In this document: in pieces, positions 4,705 to 12,513 of the stretch
Layout: each line of letters starts with the position of its first letter
How positions within the stretch are numbered: position 1 is the first letter of the stretch
Assembly (NCBI GenBank): GCA_963619935.1
Contig: CAVEYA010000025.1
Span: 1 to 13,143, forward strand
Length of the DNA stretch: 13,143 bases
Direction: 5' to 3'
DNA from: RUG13091 sp963619935
GTDB taxonomy: Bacteria > Bacillota_I > Bacilli_A > RFN20 > CAG-826
Notes under the pieces: generated by a model
Told to the model about the DNA's origin: nothing
Database searches by the model: none
Seen by the model: the letters and a program-made list of their open reading frames with translations, nothing else
Made by a program: the position numbers and the translations under genes

Positions 4705-7344
4705 ATGGCTGAAAAAAAGTATGTTTATCCCTTTGAAGAATCCTACGGTTTAGGTAAGGAACTCTTAGGTGGTAAAGGTGCAGGCTTAGCTGAAATGACA
4801 CACATCGGTGTGCCAGTTCCACATGGTTTTACAATTACAACCGAAGCATGCACTCTCTATTATGACAGTGGTAAAAAGATCCCAGAATTTGTCGAAAAGC
4901 AAATCTTTGATGCTATCGCAGGTATCGAAGCAAAATCCGGCAAGAAATTCGGTGGCGATCACAATCCACTCTTAGTCTCAGTTCGTTCTGGCGCACGTGT
5001 TAGTATGCCAGGTATGATGGACACAATTTTAAACTTAGGTTTAAATGAAAAATCTGTTGCTGCTCTTGCAAAAGAAACAGGTAACGAAAGATTCGCATTA
5101 GACTCCTATCGTCGTTTTATCTTAATGTTCACAAACATCGCAAAAGGACATCCAAGAACCGATATGGACAAGATGCTCGATGATTTAAAGAAATCACGTG
5201 GTTACAAACTCGATACAGAAGTAACTGCTGATGAATTAAGAGTATTAGTTGAAAAATACAAAGAATACTACAAAGAAACATTTGGTGAAGAATTCCCAAC
5301 TGATCCAAAAGTCCAATTAATGGAAGCTGTCGCAGCGGTCTTTAGAAGCTGGGACAACCCACGTGCTAACGTTTATCGTATGATGAACAACATCCCATAT
5401 TCTTGGGGTACTGCAGTTAACGTGCAATCCATGGTCTTTGGTAACAAAGGTGAAACTTCTGGTACAGGTGTTGCGTTCTCACGTAACCCAGGTACAGGTG
5501 AAAAAGTCATCTCTGCTGAATATTTACCAAACGCTCAAGGTGAAGACGTTGTTGCTGGTATCAGAACACCACTTCACATTGATGAATTAAAAGCTCGTAT
5601 GCCAGAAGTTTACGAACAATTCGTTAAGACCATTAAATTAATGGAAAATCATTACCATGATATGCAAGATATGGAATTTACTGTTGAAGATGGTAAACTC
5701 TACTTCTTACAAACACGTAATGGTAAGAGAACTCCTGCCGCTGCCTTAAAGATGGCATGTGACATGGTTGATGAAGGTTTAATTGATGAAAAAGAAGCTG
5801 TCCTTCGTATGGACCCAGTTTCCTTCGATAAATTATTATTACCAGGATTTGATAAAGATGATTTAGCCAAAGCTAAAGAAATCGCAACTGGTTTACCAGC
5901 TGGCCCAGGTGCTGGTGTTGGTAAAATTGCCTTCACTGCTGATGAAGCTAAGAAGAGACATGACGCCGGTGAAAAGGTTGTCTTAGTCCGTGCTGAAACT
6001 TCTCCAGAAGATATCGTTGGTATGGTCGCTGCTGAAGGTATCTTAACAATGCGTGGTGGTATGACATCACACGCAGCCGTCGTTGCTCGTGGTATGGGCC
6101 GTTGCTGTGTCTGTGGTTGTGCTGCTGCAATCATTGATGAAGAAAAGAGAACTGTCACCATTGGTGATAAAGTTTATACAGATCAAAGCGTCTTATCCTT
6201 AGATGGTAGTACAGGTAAGGTTTATGATGTCGCGATTAAGACTGTTGACCCAGATTTAAAATCCGGTTACTTTGGACGTTTAATGGGTTGGGTTGATGAA
6301 TATCGTGACTTAGAAGTCAGAACAAACGCTGATACTCCACGTGATGCTAAGAAAGCTGCTGAATTTGGTGCTCAAGGTATTGGCTTATGCCGTACAGAAC
6401 ACATGTTCTTCGCTAAAGATAGAATCTTCTCTATGAGAAAAATGATTCTTGCTGATACAGTGGAAGGAAGAGAAGCTGCTTTAGCAGAAATCGAACCAAT
6501 GCAACAAGCAGACTTCGAAAGTCTCTATGAAACAATGTTACCATTCAATGTTAACGTTCGTTTATTAGACCCACCACTACACGAATTCTTACCACAAGAT
6601 GAAGCTTTAATTAAAGAATTAGCAGATGCGATTGGTAAATCAGTCCAAGATGTCAAAGACAGAATTGCTGACTTACACGAAGCTAACCCAATGATGGGTC
6701 ACCGTGGATGCCGTTTAGACGTCACATATCCAGAAATCGCAAGAATGCAAACAAACGCTATTGTTAAAGCAGCTATCAATGTTTCTAAGAAAACAGGCAA
6801 ATTAGTTGAACCAGAAATTATGGTTCCACTCGTGCTTGAAGAAAAGGAACTTAAGTTCGTTAAGAACATTATCTGCGAAACCGCTGATAAGCTCATTAAA
6901 GACTCCGGTCTTGCAATGCAATATCACGTTGGTACAATGATTGAAATCCCACGTGCTGCATTACTCGCTGATGAAATCGCTAAAGAAGCTGAATTCTTCT
7001 CATTTGGTACAAATGACTTAACACAAATGACATTTGGTTTCTCTCGTGATGACGCTGGTAAATTCTTACCATCTTACTACGATGCCAAGATCTTAGAAGA
7101 AGATCCATTCAAGACCTTAGATCAAAAGGGTGTTGGCAAATTAGTTGATATGGCAGTTAAACTTGGTCGTCAAACACGTCCAGAATTACACATTGGTGTC
7201 TGTGGTGAAACCGGTGGTGAAGCAAAATCCATCGAATTCTATCACAAAGTTGGTTTAGACTATGTCTCCTGCTCACCATTCCGTGTGCCAGTTGCTAGAT
7301 TAGCCGCTGCTCAAGCTGCAATTAAATTCCCAAGAAAGAAATAA
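4705..7344 (+). CDS. ppdK: Pyruvate, phosphate dikinase
   Basis: PPDK interconverts pyruvate + ATP + Pi with PEP + AMP + PPi in the cytosol. In anaerobes it often serves PPi-based glycolysis or supplies PEP. The 879-aa length is typical. The N-terminal ATP-binding part starts ESYGLGKELLGGKGAGLAEM and includes SVRSGARVSMPGMMDTILNL. The phosphohistidine domain has GGMTSHAAVVARGMG with catalytic His456 and the neighbouring Thr454, the residue modified in regulated enzymes. The C-terminal PEP/pyruvate barrel shows GLCRTEHMF, GHRGCRLDVTYPEI, IEIPRAAL, FSFGTNDLTQMTFGF and CGETGGEA with the acid/base Cys833. ATG 4705 follows AGGAGG by six bases; a TTG at 4678 lies inside the leader hairpin and is rejected. 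Codon use is more selective than in neighbours (GGT for Gly, CCA for Pro, CGT frequent for Arg), as expected for high expression. No PPDK regulatory protein is encoded nearby. Confidence 0.98.
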   Translation: MAEKKYVYPFEESYGLGKELLGGKGAGLAEMTHIGVPVPHGFTITTEACTLYYDSGKKIPEFVEKQIFDAIAGIEAKSGKKFGGDHNPLLVSVRSGARVSMPGMMDTILNLGLNEKSVAALAKETGNERFALDSYRRFILMFTNIAKGHPRTDMDKMLDDLKKSRGYKLDTEVTADELRVLVEKYKEYYKETFGEEFPTDPKVQLMEAVAAVFRSWDNPRANVYRMMNNIPYSWGTAVNVQSMVFGNKGETSGTGVAFSRNPGTGEKVISAEYLPNAQGEDVVAGIRTPLHIDELKARMPEVYEQFVKTIKLMENHYHDMQDMEFTVEDGKLYFLQTRNGKRTPAAALKMACDMVDEGLIDEKEAVLRMDPVSFDKLLLPGFDKDDLAKAKEIATGLPAGPGAGVGKIAFTADEAKKRHDAGEKVVLVRAETSPEDIVGMVAAEGILTMRGGMTSHAAVVARGMGRCCVCGCAAAIIDEEKRTVTIGDKVYTDQSVLSLDGSTGKVYDVAIKTVDPDLKSGYFGRLMGWVDEYRDLEVRTNADTPRDAKKAAEFGAQGIGLCRTEHMFFAKDRIFSMRKMILADTVEGREAALAEIEPMQQADFESLYETMLPFNVNVRLLDPPLHEFLPQDEALIKELADAIGKSVQDVKDRIADLHEANPMMGHRGCRLDVTYPEIARMQTNAIVKAAINVSKKTGKLVEPEIMVPLVLEEKELKFVKNIICETADKLIKDSGLAMQYHVGTMIEIPRAALLADEIAKEAEFFSFGTNDLTQMTFGFSRDDAGKFLPSYYDAKILEEDPFKTLDQKGVGKLVDMAVKLGRQTRPELHIGVCGETGGEAKSIEFYHKVGLDYVSCSPFRVPVARLAAAQAAIKFPRKK

Positions 7345-7368
7345 TTGCCTTAAGCTAAAATAAAAATT

Positions 7369-7399
7369 ACTCTCGAGATTCATTTCTCGGGAGTTTTTT
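7369..7399 (+). terminator. Rho-independent terminator of ppdK
   Basis: ACTCTCGAGA (7369-7378), loop TTCATT and TCTCGGGAGT (7385-7394) form ten pairs with one U-G, followed by a run of T to 7399. It begins 24 bases after the ppdK stop. Confidence 0.95.
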
Positions 7400-7410
7400 A
7401 TTGTTTAATA

Positions 7411-7438
7411 ATTAAAAAGAGTGGCCTTTCGACCACTC
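7411..7438 (-). terminator. Rho-independent terminator of the rsmA-to-nucleotidyltransferase operon
   Basis: Read on the minus strand, GAGTGGTC (7438-7431), a GAAA tetraloop and GGCCACTC (7426-7419) are followed by TTTTT. It lies 20 bases after the nucleotidyltransferase stop. It faces the ppdK terminator, so convergent transcripts are each stopped before the other gene. Confidence 0.93.
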
Positions 7439-7458
7439 AATTTGTTATGTCTAATTGA

Positions 7459-8364
7459 TTAATATAAACCTGGCTTATATAAACCTGCGTCAGTTAAACG
7501 TTTAAGAGCCTTAACCACAGTTGGCTTATCTTCACGATATGTTACACCATACCACACTGATGGAGTGCCAATGAGTTTTAAAGAAGCATAACCTTCTGCC
7601 ACTAAACGAGAAACTTCATCTGGAATTAAGAATTCAGATTTTAAGTTGCCAATATTTTCTTTTAAGAAGACTGGGAATCTTTCCTTTAATTTAGTGATGA
7701 TATCTTTAGAGAATGCAAATAAGTTCATAGACACTAATTGATTCTCTTCACAAACAAATTCAGGAATCTTTTCATCAAGTGGTTTGGCCACAATCTCACC
7801 TTTTTCGTTCTTTTGGACGCTAGATTCAATCATTTTAGTGAGATAATGTTTTTCATCATAGAAACAAACTCCGCGCTTCACAGAGCCGTTTTCCGCTAAT
7901 GTGTTTTGAATATTAAAGGCAATATTAGCGTAAGCACCAGTAGAACCCTTTGGTAAATTACGAAGATATTCTGCGGCTACTTGGTAAGTTTCTTGTCCAT
8001 AGTAGTCATCACCATTGATAATAATAAAATCATCTTTAATTAAATCTCTGGCCGCTAAAATGGCGTGTGCGGTGCCCCATGGTTTTTCTCTTCCTTCTGG
8101 AACTGAGAATCCTTCTGGTAAATCTTCTAATTCTTGGAAGGCATATTCAGTTTTAATAATTGGTTCAACTCTTTTACCAATTGTTTCTCTAAAAATTTCG
8201 TAGTGCTTTTTACGAATAATAAAAATAACACTGTCAAAACCCGCCTTAATCGCATCGTGGATGGAATAATCAAGGATGAAATTACCATAGTCATCCATTG
8301 GTTCCATTTGTTTCAATCCACCAAATCTAGAACCCATTCCTGCTGCTAAAATTACTAATTGCAT
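7459..8364 (-). CDS. Sugar-phosphate nucleotidyltransferase-like protein
   Basis: This 301-aa protein belongs to the GT-A-fold nucleotidyltransferases that activate sugar phosphates (or similar phosphates) as NDP or CDP derivatives. The signature is the N-terminal LAAGMGSRFGGLKQMEPM (6-23), then LDYSIHDAIKAGF, KPWGTAHAIL with the nucleotide-binding GTAHA at 97-101, and the metal-binding region INGDDYYG (D119, D120). SVKRGVC and SMNLFAFSKD follow. The well-known RmlA/GalU-specific motifs are not evident, so base and sugar are open. The SD is AAGGAG before ATG 8364, 26 bases after the Nudix gene. It is the last gene of the operon and ends at a strong terminator. Lying with GlmU and a glucokinase, it fits supply of an activated sugar for envelope or storage polymers. 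Confidence 0.88.
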   Translation of the reverse strand: MQLVILAAGMGSRFGGLKQMEPMDDYGNFILDYSIHDAIKAGFDSVIFIIRKKHYEIFRETIGKRVEPIIKTEYAFQELEDLPEGFSVPEGREKPWGTAHAILAARDLIKDDFIIINGDDYYGQETYQVAAEYLRNLPKGSTGAYANIAFNIQNTLAENGSVKRGVCFYDEKHYLTKMIESSVQKNEKGEIVAKPLDEKIPEFVCEENQLVSMNLFAFSKDIITKLKERFPVFLKENIGNLKSEFLIPDEVSRLVAEGYASLKLIGTPSVWYGVTYREDKPTVVKALKRLTDAGLYKPGLY

Positions 8365-8390
8365 ATTTATATTCTCCTTTTAATTAATAA

Positions 8391-8924
8391 TTACAAATTG
8401 TTAATGTACCTTAAGAATAAACAAATCGACTTCGCATCTTTAATTTCATTATTCTTAATCTTTTCTAAAACTTCTTCTTTTGATAAATAAACAACATCAA
8501 TATTTTCATCAATATCTAAGTGGCGTTCAGTTTTGGTTAATCCTTCTGCAACATATAGATGAATCTTTTCATCAGAATAGCCACAGGTTGGATACATCTC
8601 ACCATAATCAATTAAGTGATTAGCTTTTAAACCAACTTCTTCAACTAATTCTCTAATCCCAGCGTCATAAGCATTTTCATTTTTTTCTAATTTACCCGCT
8701 GGTAATTCATATAATGTTTCACCATAGGCGTATCTAAATTGTTTAATAAACACAAACTTTTGATCAACGATAGCTAAAAGACAAACACCACCGTGGTGAT
8801 GGACTATTTCTCTTTTAGAAATTATTCCATTTGGACATAAGACATCGTCACAATTTAAAGACAATATCTTGCCTTCATAGATAACATTATTTTTAATTGT
8901 TTTTTCTTGATTGTTTTTTCCCAT
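8391..8924 (-). CDS. Nudix hydrolase, probably ADP-ribose pyrophosphatase
   Basis: The 177-aa product carries a complete Nudix box from Gly77 to Leu99 (G77, E83, R91-E92-L93, E95-E96, G98), the metal site that cleaves nucleoside diphosphates linked to another group. Flanking features are those of the ADP-ribose pyrophosphatase branch: HHGGVCLLAIVD, FIKQFRY, YELPAGK just before the box and TCGYSDEKIHLYVAEGL after it. The likely reaction is ADP-ribose to AMP plus ribose 5-phosphate; related NDP-sugars are possible. The ATG comes one base after the stop of the ROK kinase (TAATATG), with no SD in the A/T-rich sequence before it. Translation probably depends on ribosomes finishing the upstream gene, implying linked output of the two proteins. 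Confidence 0.9.
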   Translation of the reverse strand: MGKNNQEKTIKNNVIYEGKILSLNCDDVLCPNGIISKREIVHHHGGVCLLAIVDQKFVFIKQFRYAYGETLYELPAGKLEKNENAYDAGIRELVEEVGLKANHLIDYGEMYPTCGYSDEKIHLYVAEGLTKTERHLDIDENIDVVYLSKEEVLEKIKNNEIKDAKSICLFLRYINNL

Positions 8925-8925
8925 A

Positions 8926-9879
8926 TTATTTATTTAAAAATAAGCACGCTGCACCTATTTTCCCTGAATCATATCCTAATTTTGAAGGAACCACTTTAAC
9001 ACTTGGAATGTTATTACCAATCATTCCATAATGATGTTCCTTTAAATATTCATTAACTTTGTTAAAAAGATATTCGCCTTCATTAGCCACGCCACCAGAA
9101 AGCACTATCACTTCTGGTCTAAAAATATTGCAGTAATTAAGTAAACCTTCGCCCAAATAACTAATATATTGCTTTACTACCTTTTTAGCTGATTCATCGC
9201 CTTCTTTTGCCGCTATAAAAGCTACTCTTGCATCCACTATACCTAATTCTTTACTCACTTGATGCATTAAAGAATTTTTATTTTGTTCCATCTCTAATTT
9301 AGTGTCATAAATTAAAGCAGAAGCGGAAGCATATTGTTCAAAACATCCCTTACGGCCACAACCACAAGGACGGCCATTTAATTGAATAACCATGTGTCCA
9401 AGTTCAAATCCCTTACCTTGATTACCTTCTAATAATTGATTATTCATTACTACACCGCCACCAACACCAGTGCCTAATGTAATCATGATTAACGAATTAT
9501 ATTCTTTGCCTGAACCAAAAACATATTCACCTAATGCAGCTGCGTTCGCGTCATTGGTGATTTTAACAGGTAGTTTTAATTTATCTTCTAATATTTCTAC
9601 CAAGTTTAAATCTTTCCATTTTAAATTAGGGCAATAACAAATAAATCCTTTATTAATATCAACTACCCCTGGAACACCAATACCAATTCCAGAAATTGGT
9701 TCATCATAATGGTGTTCATTAATAAAAGTAGAAACAGTATCAATTAAACGATTAACAGCGTCTTCTTGTGTTTCATTAGGAATAATTGGTAAAGAAAATT
9801 TATCAAGGATTTTTCCTTGTTCATTAACTGTTGCTCCTTTAATAGAAGTACCACCAATATCAATTCCAATAACAATCAT
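8926..9879 (-). CDS. glcK: ROK-family kinase, probable glucokinase
   Basis: This 317-aa protein is of normal length for Bacillota glucokinases, which form glucose 6-phosphate from glucose and ATP. It starts with the phosphate loop GIDIGGTSIKGA (5-16). It has catalytic Asp110 in ITNDANAAALGEYVFGSG, TLGTGVGGG at 134-142, and the sugar- and zinc-binding region E159-L-G-H162 with C172-x-C174-x4-C179 followed by E181. There is no N-terminal helix-turn-helix, so it is an enzyme and not a ROK repressor. N-acetylglucosamine, N-acetylmannosamine or mannose kinases share these motifs, so glucose is the likeliest but not proven substrate. It lies 26 bases after the 85-aa gene, with only a weak AAAAGCG as SD, and is tightly joined to the Nudix gene. 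With no glucose PTS gene in view, its local role cannot be refined. Confidence 0.85.
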   Translation of the reverse strand: MIVIGIDIGGTSIKGATVNEQGKILDKFSLPIIPNETQEDAVNRLIDTVSTFINEHHYDEPISGIGIGVPGVVDINKGFICYCPNLKWKDLNLVEILEDKLKLPVKITNDANAAALGEYVFGSGKEYNSLIMITLGTGVGGGVVMNNQLLEGNQGKGFELGHMVIQLNGRPCGCGRKGCFEQYASASALIYDTKLEMEQNKNSLMHQVSKELGIVDARVAFIAAKEGDESAKKVVKQYISYLGEGLLNYCNIFRPEVIVLSGGVANEGEYLFNKVNEYLKEHHYGMIGNNIPSVKVVPSKLGYDSGKIGAACLFLNK

Positions 9880-9905
9880 AAAATATACGCTTTTTACAAT
9901 ACTTT

Positions 9906-10163
9906 TTACTTAATTTTGCCTGCCATTGACTTATAAAATACAAAATTATTATTAGCGTCAATGAAGCCAACTTCTTCATCGTGAATAATGATTGAGCCAT
10001 CATCATCCACATAGCCAATTTCTTTTTGGTTAATGGAAATAATACCGTCATCAGTGATTTGGGCAAATGGACGTCCATTAATGTTTAAAGTATTTTCCGT
10101 AATATAACCAATTAATTGATCATCCACATAAATGTTATGACCAAAACAATCAATGATTAGCAT
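9906..10163 (-). CDS. 85-aa protein of 16-residue beta-hairpin repeats
   Basis: I do not recognise a named family. The protein is built of a regular 16-residue unit: residues 25-40, 41-56 and 57-72 align without gaps, with degenerate copies at about 9-24 and 73-85. Each unit has a short strand of alternating hydrophobics, a polar turn, a second strand with G-[YF]-[IV] or AQI, then a DDG/DNN-type turn (TDDG, DDDG, DANN). This predicts consecutive beta-hairpins forming a small closed sheet or flower-like fold. There is no signal peptide or membrane segment; it has one Cys (6) and is acidic in the turns. Its ATG (10163) lies inside glmU and the two overlap by 14 bases, so it is probably translationally coupled to glmU and cotranscribed with the glucokinase 26 bases on. 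A binding or regulatory role for wall-sugar enzymes would be inference only. Confidence 0.8.
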   Translation of the reverse strand: MLIIDCFGHNIYVDDQLIGYITENTLNINGRPFAQITDDGIISINQKEIGYVDDDGSIIIHDEEVGFIDANNNFVFYKSMAGKIK

Positions 10164-11574
10164 CTTTTAAACTCGCTTCTTTCTTGGCTTTAGCTTTTGC
10201 ACGGAACTTTGTATACCCGTGTTCTAGATTAACTTGTCTAGCTCTAGCAATCGCCATATCATCAGTTTTTACAATATTAGTAATTGTGGAACCAGCTGCA
10301 GTGAAGGAGCAATCTTCTACTGTATTAGGCGCTACAATAATTGTTCCACTACCGATAAAACAATCATGTCCGATAGATGTTCTAGTTTTATTAAATCCAT
10401 CATAGTTAGCGGTAATTGTTCCACAACCGATATTTGTCTTTTCACCCACTTCAGAATCACCTAAATATGATAAGTGAGCGCATTTTACACCATTATGGAA
10501 ATGAGCGTCTTTTAATTCAACAAAGTTACCAACGCGGCAATTATTTTCTAATACTGTGCCTGCTCTCATTTTAGTGAATGGACCAATTTCGTTGTTATTA
10601 CCAATAGTAGAATCAGTTAACCATGAAGATAAGATTTTATTATCATTGCCAATCTTAACATCTTTAAGATAGGTGTTTGGACCAATTTCATTAGAGGTAC
10701 CAATCACACATTTTCCTAAGATAGTTGTGTTAGGGCAAATGACTGTGTCTTTACCAATTTCCACATCCGGAGAAATAAATGTTGTGAATGGGTCTTCAAT
10801 AGAAACACCTGATAACATTAATTTATGATTAATTCTCTTTTTAATTACTCTACCAGCGTATGCTAATTGGATACGATCATTAATACCAAATACTTCCACC
10901 ATATCTTCAGCCACGAAGGTATCAACTTTTAAATTATCTTTATTAAAAATTTCAACTAATTCAGATAAATAAAATAAATGCCTCGCATTGTCTTGATTAA
11001 GTTCATGAAGATGCGCAAATAAAGCTTTATTGTTAAATACACAAATGCCAGTATTAACTTCGTTAATATCAAGCTCATATTCAGAACAATCTGTTTCTTC
11101 ACGAATAGCTAATAATTTATGACTTTTTTCTTCACGAATTAATCGACCATAACCATGAGGGTTTGGAAGTACCGCCGAGACGACTGTTAAATCATTATTT
11201 TCTTTTTCATGAATTGCGATAATTTGTTTAATTAATTCAGAAGACACAAGCGGTGTATCACCATACATGATTAATGTTTCGCCGTCCAAATCTTTCATGA
11301 AATCTTCAGTTTGCATTACCGCATGGCCTGTACCTAAAATTTCATGTTGCCAGGCAATATGATCAACTTCATTTTCCACAATAGATTTAGTCACTTCACC
11401 ACCAAAACCAACAACAACAGAAACCTTATCAAAGTTTAATGGTTTTAAAGCATCCATAACATACCCAATTATTGGTTTACCAAGGATAGGATAAGCGACC
11501 TTAGAATGTTCAGGATCCAAAGATTGCATTCTTGTGCCTTTACCAGCAGCAAGAACAATTGCGTATTTATTCAT
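10150..11574 (-). CDS. glmU: Bifunctional UDP-GlcNAc pyrophosphorylase / GlcN-1-P acetyltransferase
   Basis: GlmU makes UDP-GlcNAc from glucosamine 1-phosphate, acetyl-CoA and UTP. The uridylyltransferase domain has LAAGKGTRM (8-16), Lys25, LGTGHAV, MYGDTPL with Asp106, GYGRLIRE and EVNTGI, then FGINDRIQLA. The left-handed beta-helix follows from DPFTTFI. All acetyltransferase residues known from E. coli GlmU are found at a constant offset of four: R337, K355, H367, Y370, N381, N390, Y391 and K396. The 474-aa length is slightly long, with a basic C-terminal tail (FRAKAKAKKEASLK). Odd points: the usual LPKVLH motif reads HSKVAY, and the usual RPGTV is RAGTV. AGGAGG precedes ATG 11574, and its first T-A-G is the ispE stop. 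It lies ten bases after ispE and overlaps the 85-aa gene at its TGA stop. Product goes to peptidoglycan. Confidence 0.97.
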   Translation of the reverse strand: MNKYAIVLAAGKGTRMQSLDPEHSKVAYPILGKPIIGYVMDALKPLNFDKVSVVVGFGGEVTKSIVENEVDHIAWQHEILGTGHAVMQTEDFMKDLDGETLIMYGDTPLVSSELIKQIIAIHEKENNDLTVVSAVLPNPHGYGRLIREEKSHKLLAIREETDCSEYELDINEVNTGICVFNNKALFAHLHELNQDNARHLFYLSELVEIFNKDNLKVDTFVAEDMVEVFGINDRIQLAYAGRVIKKRINHKLMLSGVSIEDPFTTFISPDVEIGKDTVICPNTTILGKCVIGTSNEIGPNTYLKDVKIGNDNKILSSWLTDSTIGNNNEIGPFTKMRAGTVLENNCRVGNFVELKDAHFHNGVKCAHLSYLGDSEVGEKTNIGCGTITANYDGFNKTRTSIGHDCFIGSGTIIVAPNTVEDCSFTAAGSTITNIVKTDDMAIARARQVNLEHGYTKFRAKAKAKKEASLKDANH

Positions 11575-11584
11575 AACAATCCTC

Positions 11585-12439
11585 CTATTTTATGACTTTA
11601 GTAACTTCAACTAAATATTGATTTTCTAATTCTTTTGCGGCTTTTTTGATTAATTTTCTATTTGTGCTCAAAGCAAAGACTGCACTACCAGAGCCTGTCA
11701 TTAAAACAATCTTTAAGCCAAGTGCTTTTAACTTATCTTTAATGACTTGTATTTCTGGAACAAGCTTCATTGCTGGTTCTTCTAAAGCATTAAAAATAGA
11801 ATTCGCTAATAAATCATCATCACCTGATTCTAAAGCATATTGGACAGCTTCAACATTACCAGTTGATAATTCCATTGTGTCGGATACTTCATAAACACCT
11901 TTTGTCGAACAACCCTGTGATGGTTTAACAATTAAAACATGATAATCATTTTTAACATTAACAAAATCAAGTTGTTCACCAATTCCGCGACATCTTGCTG
12001 GTTTACATTTAATAAAGAATGGAATATCTGCTCCCATTGGTTTACCAAGTTCAATTAATTCTTCATCAGTTAATCCTAATTTTAAGAATTTATTGACCGC
12101 TACTAAAGTAAAGGCAGCATTAGAGCTTCCTCCACCTAAACCAGATTGCATTGGAATTACTTTATGAATATTTACAATAAAACGAGAATTAAAATTAAAT
12201 TTATTTTGTAACTTTTCAATCGCATTAGTAGCTAAGTTATATTGTAGTGGAGCGGTTGAATAATCATCAATCGTAACAAAATTATCACCACCGCGTTTAA
12301 TTTCATGGAAAAGAATAGAATCGTGTAATTCAAGTGGAAGGATAATCATGTCTAATTGGTGATAACCATCACTTTGCTTACCAATCACATTCAGACAAAT
12401 ATTAATCTTCGCGTAACTTTTAACTAAAAAACTTTTCAT
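11585..12439 (-). CDS. ispE: 4-diphosphocytidyl-2-C-methyl-D-erythritol kinase
   Basis: IspE phosphorylates CDP-methylerythritol in the MEP route to IPP and DMAPP, needed for undecaprenyl phosphate. The 284-aa GHMP-kinase is complete: YAKINICLNV with Lys11, SDGYHQLDMI (23-32), the ATP loop SGLGGGSSNAA (99-109), GADIPFF with catalytic Asp138, KPSQGCSTKGVYE (172-184), the NALEEP region and TGSGSAVFAL near the end. GSSNAA replaces the commoner GSSDAA. ATG 12439 is preceded by AAGGGCG. It follows rsmA, as in many Bacillota, and its TAG stop overlaps the SD of glmU, so the two are surely cotranscribed. A well-spaced promoter-like pair directly upstream could start an mRNA almost at the ATG. Confidence 0.96.
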   Translation of the reverse strand: MKSFLVKSYAKINICLNVIGKQSDGYHQLDMIILPLELHDSILFHEIKRGGDNFVTIDDYSTAPLQYNLATNAIEKLQNKFNFNSRFIVNIHKVIPMQSGLGGGSSNAAFTLVAVNKFLKLGLTDEELIELGKPMGADIPFFIKCKPARCRGIGEQLDFVNVKNDYHVLIVKPSQGCSTKGVYEVSDTMELSTGNVEAVQYALESGDDDLLANSIFNALEEPAMKLVPEIQVIKDKLKALGLKIVLMTGSGSAVFALSTNRKLIKKAAKELENQYLVEVTKVIK

Positions 12440-12446
12440 CGCCCTT

Positions 12447-12475
12447 ATTATATTTATATTACGTCTCTAATACAA
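12447..12475 (-). promoter_or_regulatory. Candidate internal promoter for ispE, possibly leaderless
   Basis: On the minus strand TTGTAT (12475-12470) and TATAAT (12452-12447) are separated by exactly 17 bp. The -10 ends only seven bases before the ispE ATG, so the transcript would start at or one base before the start codon. An upstream TAATAT offers an alternative -10 with a short leader that would keep the AAGGGCG. Confidence 0.4.
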
Positions 12476-12484
12476 ATTATTTTT

Positions 12485-12513
12485 GTGAAGTGTTTTCAAT
12501 GAAAACATATCAC
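12485..12513. repeat. Palindrome at the rsmA stop codon
   Basis: TGTTTTC (12491-12497), AAT and GAAAACA (12501-12507) form a perfect inverted repeat, extended by GTGA/TCAC arms after a 2x2 mismatch; the outer arm reaches the last base of the rsmA TAG. No T-run follows on either strand, so it is not a standard terminator. It could be an operator for the ispE promoter or an RNA processing/stability hairpin. Confidence 0.5.

Noticed and set aside
5700..6161. Long antisense ORF (153 codons) inside ppdK, and similar ORFs opposite rsmA-operon and DegV genes
   Set aside because: They are shadows of highly biased codons in clearly conserved genes; no SD and no recognisable protein motifs.
9860..10078. 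72-codon ORF overlapping the 85-aa gene in another frame
   Set aside because: The 85-aa frame shows a regular protein repeat and coupled start; the other frame has no motif and runs into the glucokinase start.
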